Of a stretch of DNA of 64,000 nt, positions 1-8,952 are shown in pieces. Location: positions 1-64,000 of the forward strand of contig CANRLR010000007.1 of NCBI GenBank assembly GCA_947631505.1, given 5' to 3'. The stretch is from an uncultured Lachnospiraceae bacterium. GTDB taxonomy: Bacteria > Bacillota > Clostridia > Lachnospirales > Lachnospiraceae. The stretch's first letter is position 1, and every line of letters starts with the position of its first letter. The notes beneath the pieces were generated by a model. That model saw only the letters and a list, made by a program, of their open reading frames with translations, did no database searches and had not been told where the DNA came from. A program made the translations under genes and the position numbers.

Positions 1-1
1 A

Positions 2-50
2 AGGTTGAGAATCTGCCGGCAGCCTAGCCAGCAGAACCTCTCATTTTATT
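2..50 (+). terminator. possible rho-independent terminator, plus strand
   Basis: An imperfect hairpin (AGGT with ACCT, TCTGC with GCAGA, GGC with GCC) is followed by a T-rich stretch. It would end a plus-strand transcript that enters from the left of the window. No such gene is visible, so this is tentative. The rest of 51-132 holds nothing I recognise. Confidence 0.3.
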
Positions 51-132
51 TTGTACTAAATCTTGACATAAGACCAGAACCGACATCTTCTTTCAGTCTT
101 TCAATCGAGTGCAAACAAATAAATCACTCAAT

Positions 133-414
133 TCATTTCAATTTATACTCGGTTGCGGAGCCAGCTCCAACTTTTAAAATCAGATTTTCTTCAAGCATCT
201 TATCAATAGTTGTTCTGGCTTGTTGTTTTGTAAATCCACATAACTCTCTAATGACAGAATTTTTTATCGACGTATTTATTTTCAAATACTCCAATATCAT
301 CCCTTTGGCTTTAATATATTGTACCGTCTTATCTCTTGTATATTCTACATCAGATTTGACTGCTTCATACACACGCGCTGTTAACATATAACATTTCCCC
401 GACAATTCAATCAA
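133..414 (-). pseudogene. C-terminal remnant of an ATP-binding / winged-helix protein
   Basis: This is an open frame of 93 codons whose only upstream start is a TTG at 414; an in-frame stop lies a few codons before it. There is no Shine-Dalgarno site. The translation reads like the C-terminal winged-helix tail of the Lachnospiraceae 'divergent AAA / AlbA_2-type' DNA-binding proteins, for example LSGKCYML near the start and the helix region CGFTKQQARTTIDKMLEE. The N-terminal DNA-binding and ATPase parts are absent, and fprA with its terminator lies directly to the right. I read it as the surviving 3' end of a deleted gene. It could instead be a small transcriptional regulator started at the ATG at 387. 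Family assignment is from memory. Confidence 0.45.
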
Positions 415-444
415 AATTGCCGGACTTTCCTATACAGTAAACAA

Positions 445-475
445 GAGAGCGAAAGCAACAAATGCTTTCGCTCTC
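445..475 (-). terminator. terminator of fprA
   Basis: A perfect 13-bp stem (GAGAGCGAAAGCA and its complement) with a five-base loop lies 19 nt after the fprA stop. On the minus strand it is followed by TTGTTT. Confidence 0.8.
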
Positions 476-493
476 ACATATAATGGTATTACC

Positions 494-1660
494 TTATTTC
501 TGCAGCAATTCCTCTGCCAGTGCTTCCATTTGTGCAACGTCAGTTTCTTTCATGGAAGATTTAATCGTTACCATATTATCACACAAGGTCATATTCTTCA
601 TTCCCTCAAAAGCTTCCCGCATTTTCTTATTTGCCATTGGTGCCCAGCTTCCATTTTCCAAAAATGCAACTTTTTTATTTTGGAAGTTCTTATGTCCTAA
701 GTGATAAATAAAATCCTGCATGACCGGGAATAATCCCGCATCATAAGTAGCACACGCAACAACCAGCTTGTCATAGCGGAATGCATCTTCAATAGACTCT
801 GCCATATCTTCTCTTGACAAATCACATACAACAACTTTCTTTGCCCCTTTGGCTTCTAAAATCTCCCCAAGCTTTTTAGCGGCCTTCGCCGTATTACCAT
901 GAATGGAGCCGTAAGCAATAAGCACACCATCATCTTCTGCCTCATAACTGCTCCAAGTCACATATTTATCAATATAATAGCTTAAATTTTCTTGTAAAAT
1001 CGGTCCGTGAAGCGGACAGATTTTCTCAATATCGAGTCCTGCTGCCTTTTTCAGCAAAGCAGATGCCTGAGCACCATATTTTCCAACGATGTTAAAATAA
1101 TATCTTCTTGCTTCACATGCCCAGTCCTCATCCGTATCTAACGCACCAAACTTACCAAAAGCATCTGCAGAGAACAAAACTTTTTCCGTTGACTCATACT
1201 CGACCATTACTTCCGGCCAGTGGACCATAGGGGCCATTACAAATGTAAGAGTATGACTGCCGAGCTCTAAGGTATCTCCCTCCGCTACAACTACTTTTTT
1301 TCCTTCTACATCCAGTTCAAAAAACTGTGGCAGCATCTGAAACACCTTTGCATTACTTACCAGCTTCATCTCCGGATATTTCTCTACCATCGCCTGAATA
1401 CTACCGCTGTGGTCTGGCTCCAAATGGGAAACAACAAGATAATCCGGTGTCCTGCCAGCAAGTTCCGTCTCCAGATTAGCAAGCCACTCCTCTGTCTTTC
1501 TTGCATCTACGGAATCCATAACAGCAATTTTCTCATCTAATATTACATAAGAGTTATATGAAACTCCGTTCGGTACGATGTACTGGCTCTCAAACAAATC
1601 AATGTCTTTGTCGTCTACTCCAATGTAACGAATAGCATCGGAAATTGTAACTTTACTCAT
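494..1660 (-). CDS. fprA: flavodiiron protein (rubredoxin:oxygen oxidoreductase type)
   Basis: This 388-residue cytoplasmic enzyme reduces O2 to water (and in some family members NO to N2O), taking electrons from rubredoxin or a similar donor. The N-terminal metallo-beta-lactamase-like domain carries the diiron ligands: HLEPDH gives H79, E81, D83 and H84, followed by H147, D166 and H218. A flavodoxin-like FMN domain begins near residue 245 with the phosphate loop GSIHGNT. Length is typical of two-domain class A proteins, with no rubredoxin or flavin-reductase extension. The ATG at 1660 has AGGAGG eight bases upstream. The gene is a single-gene unit ending at the hairpin 445-475. Its presence fits a strict anaerobe meeting transient oxygen. 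Confidence 0.95.
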   Translation of the reverse strand: MSKVTISDAIRYIGVDDKDIDLFESQYIVPNGVSYNSYVILDEKIAVMDSVDARKTEEWLANLETELAGRTPDYLVVSHLEPDHSGSIQAMVEKYPEMKLVSNAKVFQMLPQFFELDVEGKKVVVAEGDTLELGSHTLTFVMAPMVHWPEVMVEYESTEKVLFSADAFGKFGALDTDEDWACEARRYYFNIVGKYGAQASALLKKAAGLDIEKICPLHGPILQENLSYYIDKYVTWSSYEAEDDGVLIAYGSIHGNTAKAAKKLGEILEAKGAKKVVVCDLSREDMAESIEDAFRYDKLVVACATYDAGLFPVMQDFIYHLGHKNFQNKKVAFLENGSWAPMANKKMREAFEGMKNMTLCDNMVTIKSSMKETDVAQMEALAEELLQK

Positions 1661-1741
1661 CTCTTAATCCTCCTATAAATCCGTTTTTCACATACAATAA
1701 GAATATCATTTTCCTTGGACAAAATCAATAGTTTTGTTACG

Positions 1742-1769
1742 GCTGGTTTGTTACTTGACACAAACCAGC
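1742..1769 (-). terminator. hairpin after ktrA, probable terminator
   Basis: A 9-bp perfect stem (GCTGGTTTG with CAAACCAGC) and a 10-base loop lie 19 nt after the ktrA stop. The trailing sequence on the minus strand is not U-rich, so termination may be weak. Confidence 0.45.
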
Positions 1770-1788
1770 TTTCTCATTACAGTTTTCT

Positions 1789-2445
1789 TTATCTTATCTC
1801 ATGAAGTCTCTGCAGCTCACTGTTATGTCCCAGAACAATAAGGATATCCTCTGGCTGCAGTTCATAATCCGGTTCAGGATTCACACTGAGCCTGTCCTTC
1901 ATACGGATTCCGATAATACTAACACCATATTTATGCCGGATATTCAGAGAACGCAAAGAATCTCCCACCCATGAAGTCGGCACACCAATATCGACAATAC
2001 TATATTTTTCCGATAATTCAATCGCTTCAAAATAATTTCCGTTCATCAGATGGTTTCCTACCCGAATACCCATTTCCTTATCCGGGGCAATCACCTTGTC
2101 TGCCCCTACTTTGCAGAGAATACGTCCCTCCAGATCCGTTGCTGCTTTTGTCATAATAAACGGTACGCCCATCTCTTTTAATTGTATTGTGATCAGCACA
2201 TTGCTTTCCAGATCATGACCAATGGCTATAATAGCACCATCATAATTCTTTATTCCCAACTGCTTCATTGCCTCGGCATTCGTAGCATCCAGACAGATTG
2301 CATGGGTTACATAATCTGCTACCATTTCCAAATTGTTCTCATTCTTGTCAATGATCATAACAGTAGCTCCGGAACTTGCCAGTGTCATCGCTACATGAGA
2401 ACCGAACTGTCCCATACCAATTACAACAAATTCTTTGCGTTTCAT
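1789..2445 (-). CDS. ktrA: Ktr/Trk potassium uptake regulatory subunit (RCK protein)
   Basis: This 218-residue cytoplasmic gating ring subunit binds nucleotide and probably c-di-AMP, and controls the KtrB channel encoded just upstream. The N-terminal Rossmann RCK domain opens with VVIGMGQFGSHVA (glycine-rich loop). An acidic residue follows at the second strand, and a C-terminal RCK_C domain ends in PEDILIVLG. I start at the ATG at 2445, where GGAGG and AAGGG precede it. A longer frame opens at 2544, but those codons lie inside a repeated palindrome (2491-2525) and have no good ribosome site. The gap to ktrB is 82 nt and is filled by that repeat, so translation here uses the repeat-derived Shine-Dalgarno. 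Confidence 0.92.
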   Translation of the reverse strand: MKRKEFVVIGMGQFGSHVAMTLASSGATVMIIDKNENNLEMVADYVTHAICLDATNAEAMKQLGIKNYDGAIIAIGHDLESNVLITIQLKEMGVPFIMTKAATDLEGRILCKVGADKVIAPDKEMGIRVGNHLMNGNYFEAIELSEKYSIVDIGVPTSWVGDSLRSLNIRHKYGVSIIGIRMKDRLSVNPEPDYELQPEDILIVLGHNSELQRLHEIR

Positions 2446-2530
2446 TTTCCCTTCTACCTCCATTCCGAAGTATCTTTTACTTATTCTGCCGTGTAAAAAT
2501 ATGTTTATCGAGCTTATTTTTACACTATTA
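2446..2530 (-). repeat. modular palindromic element, copy A (between ktrB and ktrA)
   Basis: Read on the minus strand, this begins TAATAGTGT and forms stem 1 at 2491-2525 (GTGTAAAAATA with its complement). It then runs to a tail CTTCGGAATGGAGG, which supplies the ktrA ribosome-binding site. The same tail ends the full copy before PBP1A (60731-60874), but stems 2 and 3 are missing here. It looks like an internally deleted member of the family described at 51108-51262 and 60722-60874. Confidence 0.6.
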
Positions 2531-3904
2531 TCCCACACTGACATTTTCTTCCTTGTAGGTCTTTAAATTAATAAACCGCTTTGAGTTAAAAAACAATGCC
2601 AAAGAAATCGGTCCAATACGTCCGATATACATCGTAATAATAATAACAATCTTTCCTGCCAGCGTAAGGTGCGATGTCAGATCTCTGGATAATCCGACCG
2701 TTGCAATGGCAGATATTGCCTCATACAGGCAATCCAAAAATGATGACGGCTGTACGATTGCCAATGCAATAACAGACAACAGCATCACACTGAGACTGAC
2801 CATAAAGATAGATAATGCCCGCCTTACGACTGCCCCGCTTACTTTCCGTTCAAACATTTCGGTGTCATTTCGTCCCCGAATAATAGAAATCACCGTCATG
2901 AACAAGATTGCAATCGTTGTAGTCTTGATTCCACCTGCCGTACCGGAGGGAGAACCACCAATAAACATAAGCAGACAACAGATAAATGCCGTCGGCGTAC
3001 GAAGTGCAGTTTGGGATATGGTAAAAAAACCTGCTGTTCTTGTTGTCACTGACTGAAATAATGCCGCTTGCAGCTTCTGCCAAAATGGCAGCGTTCCAAG
3101 AGTTGCATCATTATGATACTCCAGAGCAAAAATAATAATAGTTCCACCCGCAATCAAAATACCTGTCATGGCAAGAACCAGTTTGCTATACAGTTTCAAA
3201 TGATGCAGTGAATCACGCAGACAGGTATATTCACTCCGGTCATAACGAAATACCTCAATTACATTCCACCATACCGGAAATCCAATACCACCAAGTATAA
3301 TTAAAAACATAGTCGTAAAATTGACAATCGGATTTGCCGCATAATTTGCAAGGCTGTTCTCTCCCAGAACATCCATACCCGCATTGCAAAAAGCAGATAC
3401 TGCATTAAAGATACTTTTCCATATTCCGATTGCACCATACTCCGGAATAAAAACTGTCATGTAAAGAAGCGCACCGGCCCCCTCCACAACAAAGGTTCCC
3501 TTTATAATTTTCTTTATTAAAATAACAAGTCCCTGAATGGTATCCAAATTATATGCTGCCTGAATTAACAGCCTTTCCTTTAAACCTATTTTTCTTCTAA
3601 GAACAAGTAAGAAAATGGTAGTAAAGGTAATCACTCCCAATCCACCGACCTGTGCCAGTAAAGCAATCACAACCTGACCGAACAAAGTCCAATGAGAAAA
3701 GGTCGGCACCGTCACAAGTCCCGTTACACATACGGATGTTGTGGCAGTAAACAATGCATCTACTGGTGTAGTATACTCGCCTTGTACTGTCGCAAATGGC
3801 AGCATTAATAACATTGCTCCCAGTATAATCGCCCCAAGGAATCCAAGCACAATAATACGTGTTGTACTAAATCCTGCGGTTTCTTTTTTTCTTACTTTTA
3901 TCAT
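2528..3904 (-). CDS. ktrB: Ktr/Trk potassium transporter, membrane subunit
   Basis: This 458-residue pore-forming protein of the SKT superfamily drives K+ uptake, usually Na+-coupled in KtrAB systems. It shows the repeated membrane-pore-membrane pattern. The first filter loop reads TATTSVCVTGL, and further glycine-containing loops are at FNAVSAFCNAGMD, FQSVTTRTAGF and YEAISAIATVGLS. The ATG at 3904 has GAGGGAGA just upstream; a TTG twelve bases earlier is in frame but would put the ribosome site inside the coding region. Stop and start of neighbours are tight: the GGDEF gene ends 12 nt upstream and ktrA follows. Length is that of KtrB rather than of the longer TrkH. Confidence 0.93.
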   Translation of the reverse strand: MIKVRKKETAGFSTTRIIVLGFLGAIILGAMLLMLPFATVQGEYTTPVDALFTATTSVCVTGLVTVPTFSHWTLFGQVVIALLAQVGGLGVITFTTIFLLVLRRKIGLKERLLIQAAYNLDTIQGLVILIKKIIKGTFVVEGAGALLYMTVFIPEYGAIGIWKSIFNAVSAFCNAGMDVLGENSLANYAANPIVNFTTMFLIILGGIGFPVWWNVIEVFRYDRSEYTCLRDSLHHLKLYSKLVLAMTGILIAGGTIIIFALEYHNDATLGTLPFWQKLQAALFQSVTTRTAGFFTISQTALRTPTAFICCLLMFIGGSPSGTAGGIKTTTIAILFMTVISIIRGRNDTEMFERKVSGAVVRRALSIFMVSLSVMLLSVIALAIVQPSSFLDCLYEAISAIATVGLSRDLTSHLTLAGKIVIIITMYIGRIGPISLALFFNSKRFINLKTYKEENVSVG

Positions 3905-3916
3905 TTTCTCCCTCAA

Positions 3917-5203
3917 CTATCTATGTTCTTCCGGAAATCTTTCATAATATCTCTGCTTGTCCTTGTACATGGCTGCTTCTGCCTCTTTCACCAAATCATC
4001 AATATCACGAACTACCTCACACCATGCAGCACCAATGGATGCCATTGGCTTTTCCTGTTGCTCCAATTTTTCATGGAACAAATGCACTTTATTTTGAAAA
4101 TCCTCTTCACGTATATTTTCCTGCCAGACTAAAAATTCATCCCCGCTAATCCGGCAGCAGACGGTTCGTCCAAATGTCTCAACCAACATTTGGGAAAATG
4201 CCTTAATAAATTTATCTCCCTCTGCATGGCCTTTTACATCATTGACCTGCTTTAATCCGTTCAAATCGGCAAAAATGATTCCAACCGGAACCGGATTCTC
4301 CTGAGAAAAATGGGAAACACAATAGTTGTTATAATAATAACGATTCCATAATCCTGTCATAATATCCGTATTACAGTAATATTCCAATTTCTTTTGATAA
4401 TGAAGCTCTGACACGTAGATATCATCAATATCCCGGATATATAACATAATCACCTGATTGTCTTCCGAATATTCAATACTGGGAATCAATTCCATTGAAA
4501 CCCAACGGAACTCTCCCCCTGTCATTCTTCGATAACGGTAGCGGATATACTGGGAACTGTTCTTAAAATGCTTTTTCAAAAAATCGATATTGGTAAAATT
4601 CAGATATTCTTGCTTGTCCTCTTCCCACACATTTCCACACATAGCAAATTGATTGAACCAAACCGATGCTTTCTCATCAAAGCCTTGTTCCCGTTTCATC
4701 TCATCCCCATAAACTTTTATTATCTCATAACTATCTGTCGTGAGATTGATCTTTACAATTTTATGATAAATCGTAGAGAGTATACGGAGGGAATCTTCCA
4801 GCATATGATGGTCATCATCCGATTCTTCCCATCGAAAAATAACCCATGGATTGTCTTTGCCGTAAGTTTTCGGAACTGTAATTACAAATGTGATCCATGT
4901 ATAAATATCTCCAAACCGTCTCCGATAACTATGAACCAGATGTCTCTTCCCTTTATGAATCTGTCTACAGATATTATCAAAATCGGTATGGCGAAGAAAT
5001 TCTGAAATGTCCTGTGGATGGATTACTCCTTCCTGTGCAATATTTCTGATATATTCATCTATTTTTTTAGCTTTCAAACATTTCTTCTCGATTGCGGTAT
5101 CAATCTCTTTAATAAAGACATATTCTCCCGTCTGAATATTTACCTTGGCAACCTTCATTATATCATCCAAAAGTGCTTCCAATACAAAATGTTTATCCAA
5201 CAT
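3917..5203 (-). CDS. GGDEF-domain protein with PAS-like sensor region
   Basis: A 428-residue soluble protein with no signal peptide or membrane span. Residues 1-270 look like two PAS-type modules (a YRYRRMTGGEFRWVSMEL segment is typical of a PAS/PAC end), and residues 280-425 form a GGDEF domain. The domain has FADLNGLKQVNDVKGHAEGD and an active-site loop reading RISGDEF. SGDEF in place of GGDEF is found in some active diguanylate cyclases, but activity is not certain. No EAL domain. It is the first gene of an operon with ktrB and ktrA, from the promoter at 5229-5257, which is an unusual pairing of second-messenger and potassium genes. The start has AGGAGGAG ten bases upstream. Confidence 0.85.
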   Translation of the reverse strand: MLDKHFVLEALLDDIMKVAKVNIQTGEYVFIKEIDTAIEKKCLKAKKIDEYIRNIAQEGVIHPQDISEFLRHTDFDNICRQIHKGKRHLVHSYRRRFGDIYTWITFVITVPKTYGKDNPWVIFRWEESDDDHHMLEDSLRILSTIYHKIVKINLTTDSYEIIKVYGDEMKREQGFDEKASVWFNQFAMCGNVWEEDKQEYLNFTNIDFLKKHFKNSSQYIRYRYRRMTGGEFRWVSMELIPSIEYSEDNQVIMLYIRDIDDIYVSELHYQKKLEYYCNTDIMTGLWNRYYYNNYCVSHFSQENPVPVGIIFADLNGLKQVNDVKGHAEGDKFIKAFSQMLVETFGRTVCCRISGDEFLVWQENIREEDFQNKVHLFHEKLEQQEKPMASIGAAWCEVVRDIDDLVKEAEAAMYKDKQRYYERFPEEHR

Positions 5204-5228
5204 TTAGAATCTCCTCCTAACCGACTTT

Positions 5229-5257
5229 ATTTTACACCTGTTAAGGAGAAAAAGCAA
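5229..5257 (-). promoter_or_regulatory. promoter for the GGDEF-ktrB-ktrA operon
   Basis: On the minus strand TTGCTT, a 17-base spacer and TAAAAT precede the GGDEF start codon by about 25 bases. The -10 is good and the -35 is weak. Confidence 0.5.
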
Positions 5258-5274
5258 ATATTCTCGTAAAATGT

Positions 5275-5967
5275 TTATTTGTATTCAAAATGCTGATAAT
5301 CCTTTAATGATTTCCAATCTCCGCCCCATGTAAAACCATATTTTTTAAAAATTTTATATACCCGGTCATTCTTGTGTATCATATATTTTTTACATTTCCC
5401 CTTACACCTACCTACTCTACGTTCCTTATAAATCTTTCCGTTCGCAGGCTCCACCCTGCCCTTCTTCACGCAGGGATTTATCCTCGGATTCAGGTCAATT
5501 GCCAGCCCCATACCATGTTTTGATAATTTGCTGCTCCCGGAAATCAGCCGATAGTTAAAAGCTGACGTATTATTCGCTTCCATAGACGATATATCATTTG
5601 CCCCATATTCATCAATCAGTGAAATTTTCTCAATCCGATACTTGATTTGATACAAATCATAGAAAATCTGTGCTGTCTTTTTTGCTATTTTCTTATTGAC
5701 AATCAACGTTCCCCGGCAAGTCTTTCCCTTCATATTATAGTATTTTACTTTAACAGCCCGAAGCTGGGAAAGTTTTATCTTTGCCCCGCTTTTCGGATAG
5801 GAACAACCTGTTATCTGTTTCTTCTGTCTGACCGATAATTCCTTGTAAGTAAATCCCTTTTTGTAAGTAGCTGCCAAACCATTCTTTTCCGATTGTACCG
5901 TTAGGGACAGCATGAAACAAAGGATAAAAAAGAATTTCATCCTTTGAAATTTTTTCTCTCTTTTCAT
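5275..5967 (-). CDS. secreted peptidoglycan peptidase, M15 family (VanY/CwlK-like)
   Basis: A 230-residue exported protein that probably cleaves peptide bonds in cell-wall stem peptides. A hydrophobic signal segment (MKFFFILCFMLSLTV) follows a lysine-rich N-terminus. The zinc motif is SKHGMGLAIDLN (SxHxxGxAxD), and the second part of the site is WGGDWKSLKDYQHFEY, which marks the M15C L-Ala-D-Glu / VanY-like group. A lysine-rich linker lies near residue 180. I chose the ATG at 5967, with AAGGAAACG before it; upstream codons have no ribosome site. It sits 56 nt after the polysaccharide deacetylase on the same strand, suggesting joint wall remodelling. Confidence 0.85.
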   Translation of the reverse strand: MKREKKFQRMKFFFILCFMLSLTVQSEKNGLAATYKKGFTYKELSVRQKKQITGCSYPKSGAKIKLSQLRAVKVKYYNMKGKTCRGTLIVNKKIAKKTAQIFYDLYQIKYRIEKISLIDEYGANDISSMEANNTSAFNYRLISGSSKLSKHGMGLAIDLNPRINPCVKKGRVEPANGKIYKERRVGRCKGKCKKYMIHKNDRVYKIFKKYGFTWGGDWKSLKDYQHFEYK

Positions 5968-6023
5968 CGTTTCCTTATTCCCCCTGCCTTTCTTTCCTGT
6001 TCTGTATGCGATTCGATGCCGAC

Positions 6024-6833
6024 TTATCTCCAACTGGCTGGGAACATATACTCTTCCCGGTGCTCCAGCGTATCAAACTCATATCCCTGACTTCTAATAT
6101 AATCAATAATTTCCCCCAGCACATCTGCTGTATTGTCCATTGTTGCTGAATCATGCAGCAGAATAATCGGCTGATCATACCGGGTAACATCCTTTTTCAC
6201 ATTGTTGTATATGGTACTTTTCGCAACCGTACCTCCTAACGAATCTTCTCCTGATACATTCCAATCATAACTGTGAACACCCATTTTCTTTAATTTTTCA
6301 TGTAGTTCATCTACAAACGAGCTGACATAACCATTATTGCTTCCCCATGGAAAACGATGCAGGGTAGGCGTCTCACCAGTTATCCGCTCTAAAATTTCTG
6401 CTGCCTTATTAAAATCCTCCAAAAAGCATTCTTCATTGCAATACAATACATTTTTTTTATGGCAGTACGTGTGAACACCCACAGCATTTCCCTGTTTTAC
6501 CATCTGTTTTACCAGCTCTTCTCTTTCTGGTGTAATAGAATTGCCAATTACAAAAAAGGTTGCCACTGCTTTTTTATCCTTCAAGGTTTTCAGAATCTTT
6601 ATGGTATTATCACTTGGACCATCATCAAAAGTCAGATATGCAATTTTTTTCTCTTTCTCCCCATCTTGCGATTTTTTCTTCTCTTTTAAATTTTTTTGAT
6701 TCTCTTCTTTTATCTGTGACGCAAATCGAGCAGTGGGGACATATTCCTCACTGCTCGTCTGATTATGTTCAATTTCATAAAACACCAATATACTAAGTAG
6801 ACAAATACATACAATGTAAGCCGTTTTCCTCAT
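6024..6833 (-). CDS. membrane-anchored polysaccharide deacetylase (NodB fold)
   Basis: A 269-residue extracytoplasmic deacetylase of the carbohydrate esterase 4 family, probably acting on peptidoglycan GlcNAc or another wall polymer. One N-terminal membrane segment (YIVCICLLSILVFY) anchors it, followed by a charged stalk. Catalytic motifs are TFDDGPS (motif 1), GVHTYCHKK (HxxxH metal ligands, motif 2), RFPWGS (motif 3), DWNVSGED (motif 4) and LLHD (motif 5), all intact. The ATG at 6833 is preferred because AAGG lies eight bases before it; an upstream GTG at 6842 would overlap the ribosome site. It is followed by the M15 peptidase gene. Confidence 0.9.
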   Translation of the reverse strand: MRKTAYIVCICLLSILVFYEIEHNQTSSEEYVPTARFASQIKEENQKNLKEKKKSQDGEKEKKIAYLTFDDGPSDNTIKILKTLKDKKAVATFFVIGNSITPEREELVKQMVKQGNAVGVHTYCHKKNVLYCNEECFLEDFNKAAEILERITGETPTLHRFPWGSNNGYVSSFVDELHEKLKKMGVHSYDWNVSGEDSLGGTVAKSTIYNNVKKDVTRYDQPIILLHDSATMDNTADVLGEIIDYIRSQGYEFDTLEHREEYMFPASWR

Positions 6834-6893
6834 ATCAGTCACCTTCCAAAGGTACTTTATACATTATATGCTGTTTCTTCCAAAAGGTTCTTC

Positions 6894-8006
6894 TTAGTTC
6901 GTAATAGTTTCCTGTGTCTCTTTATCAAAGAGATGAATCTTAGAACCGTCCATTGCAATCTTAATCGTATCACCCGGACGTGCTGTTGTACGAGGATTTA
7001 CACGTACTGTAATATCAAATCCATCTACTGTAAAGTACAAGAATACTTCTGCACCAAGCATCTCGTATACTTTTACAGTTGCTTCTAAAGTAGTTTCCGG
7101 AGAATTGCTAATAAACATTTCCTCATCCTTAATATCCTCAGGACGAATACCAAATGTAACAACTTTGTCTTTGTATCCTGCATCTAACAACTTCTTCGCT
7201 TTATCAGCCGGAAGCTTAACAGAATTAGAGCCGAACATTAATAATACGTCACCATCTGTCTCAACTACCTTTGCATCGATAAAGTTCATCTGTGGAGAAC
7301 CAATGAATCCGGCAACAAACAAGTTCTTTGGTTTCATATACAAATCCAATGGAGAATCTACCTGCTGAGTCACACCATCCTTCATTACAACAATACGGGT
7401 TCCCAATGTCAACGCCTCTGTCTGGTCATGGGTTACATAAATAATGGTAGTTTCCAATCTCTGATGAAGTTTGGAAATCTCAATACGCATCTGTACACGA
7501 AGTTTTGCGTCCAAGTTGGAAAGAGGCTCATCCATAAGGAATACTTTAGGATTACGCACAATAGCACGGCCCATCGCAACACGCTGACGCTGACCACCGG
7601 ACAGAGCCTTCGGTTTACGGTCTAACAAATGCTCAATGTCAAGGATTTTAGCTGCCTCATGTACTAAACGGTCAATCTGGTCTTTCGGAGTTTTACGAAG
7701 TTTCAAACCGAAAGCCATATTGTCATATACTGACATATGTGGATACAAAGCATAGTTCTGGAATACCATAGCAATATCTCTGTCTTTTGGCTCTACGTCA
7801 TTTACAAGACGGTCACCAATCCATAACTCACCACTGGAAATTTCTTCAAGACCAGCAATCATACGAAGTGTAGTAGATTTACCACATCCAGATGGGCCTA
7901 CAAAGATGATAAACTCTTTGTCTTCAATCTCTAAGTTAAAGTCCTTAACAGCATGGAAGCCGTTCGGATATACTTTATTGATGTTTTTTAATGATAAACT
8001 TGCCAT
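6894..8006 (-). CDS. msmK: carbohydrate ABC transporter ATPase (MsmK/UgpC type)
   Basis: This 370-residue ATP-binding subunit energises sugar uptake. No permease or binding-protein gene is nearby, as is usual for the shared MsmK ATPase that serves several sugar transporters in Firmicutes. Walker A is GPSGCGKST, the signature is LSGGQRQRVAMGRAI, and Walker B is VFLMDEP followed by a D-loop SNLDAKLR and the switch H in THDQ. From about residue 240 a TOBE/OB regulatory domain follows. The ATG has AGGAGG nine bases upstream. A single-gene unit is likely, since both flanks have larger gaps. Confidence 0.93.
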   Translation of the reverse strand: MASLSLKNINKVYPNGFHAVKDFNLEIEDKEFIIFVGPSGCGKSTTLRMIAGLEEISSGELWIGDRLVNDVEPKDRDIAMVFQNYALYPHMSVYDNMAFGLKLRKTPKDQIDRLVHEAAKILDIEHLLDRKPKALSGGQRQRVAMGRAIVRNPKVFLMDEPLSNLDAKLRVQMRIEISKLHQRLETTIIYVTHDQTEALTLGTRIVVMKDGVTQQVDSPLDLYMKPKNLFVAGFIGSPQMNFIDAKVVETDGDVLLMFGSNSVKLPADKAKKLLDAGYKDKVVTFGIRPEDIKDEEMFISNSPETTLEATVKVYEMLGAEVFLYFTVDGFDITVRVNPRTTARPGDTIKIAMDGSKIHLFDKETQETITN

Positions 8007-8091
8007 TTTAAATCCTCCTAGGGTTTTTTTGTCTGTTTTTACTATACACTATTTTAGTCAAAAACACTATATCTAAATCCCCTAAATAATT

Positions 8092-8952
8092 TCATTTTTT
8101 TTGTGTATTTTGCATAAAGTCTGTCCCGAAGCCTTCCCCCATTATTTCCCTGACATCCGAAATAATGATGAATGCCTGCTTGTCAATGGTTTTCACCAAC
8201 CGCCTGATTTTCACCAGTTCCTTCCGGGATACGGCACACATCAATACATTCTTTTCATGAGAAGAATACATACCACGGCCAGACAGGGAGGTCACTCCCC
8301 GGTTCATCTCCCGCAGGATTTCTTCCGCTACCTCGTCCGCATAATCGGATACAATATAAAGTAATTTTGCAAACTTCATTCCCTCTATCATGCGGTCCAT
8401 TAGTTTGGACGTAACAGCCACCGCTACGATCGAATATAATCCGATGCGAATACCGAACACAATCATACCAAATACAACAAGGACACCATCAATCACACCG
8501 AGTAAGGCAGCATTATTCATTGCCGGAAACCATTTCTGCAGTATTGTGCTCAACAAATCCGTTCCGCCGGTAGAAGCTCCCCGCCGAAATACAAAGCCCA
8601 GTCCGACACCGTTCAGTGCTCCCCCCGACACTGCCGCCATTAGATAATCCTGATGATGAATCGGATACTGCGGTATAACAGCAAGAAAAGCGGTCAGACA
8701 TAAGGAGGCAAAAACGGTTTTCCTCACATAATGCCAGCCGAACATCGTTCCTGCCAGTAAAAATAAAGGAACATTCAATACGAAAGTCACTACCCATAAT
8801 GGAATGGGCAGAAAATGCTGTATCAAAATACCAATTCCCGTAAATCCGCCAGTCACCATGGACATTGGCTGATAAATTAAGTTAATTCCTAATGCCATAG
8901 AAAAAGTGCCTATGGCAATCATACCATAAGCACTCGCTTTATTGTCCTTCAT
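8092..8952 (-). CDS. YitT/DUF2179 family membrane protein
   Basis: About 286 residues: five to six hydrophobic segments (YitT_membrane), then a soluble DUF2179 domain of about 80 residues starting near VSDYADEVAEEI. Function is unknown in this family; the motif GGTGIG-like MVTGGFTGIGI and FRRGASTGGTDL loops are typical. Start at the ATG at 8952, with GGGG ten bases upstream, so it overlaps the end of the WecG-type gene by 14 nt and is probably translationally coupled. A longer frame from 8991 has no ribosome site. It is the last gene of the LytR_C-WecG-YitT operon. Confidence 0.88.
   Translation of the reverse strand: MKDNKASAYGMIAIGTFSMALGINLIYQPMSMVTGGFTGIGILIQHFLPIPLWVVTFVLNVPLFLLAGTMFGWHYVRKTVFASLCLTAFLAVIPQYPIHHQDYLMAAVSGGALNGVGLGFVFRRGASTGGTDLLSTILQKWFPAMNNAALLGVIDGVLVVFGMIVFGIRIGLYSIVAVAVTSKLMDRMIEGMKFAKLLYIVSDYADEVAEEILREMNRGVTSLSGRGMYSSHEKNVLMCAVSRKELVKIRRLVKTIDKQAFIIISDVREIMGEGFGTDFMQNTQKK

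Noticed and set aside
2446..2544. Longer KtrA starting within the ktrB 3' end
   Set aside because: The first 33 residues would come from the repeat element, and no Shine-Dalgarno precedes that start.
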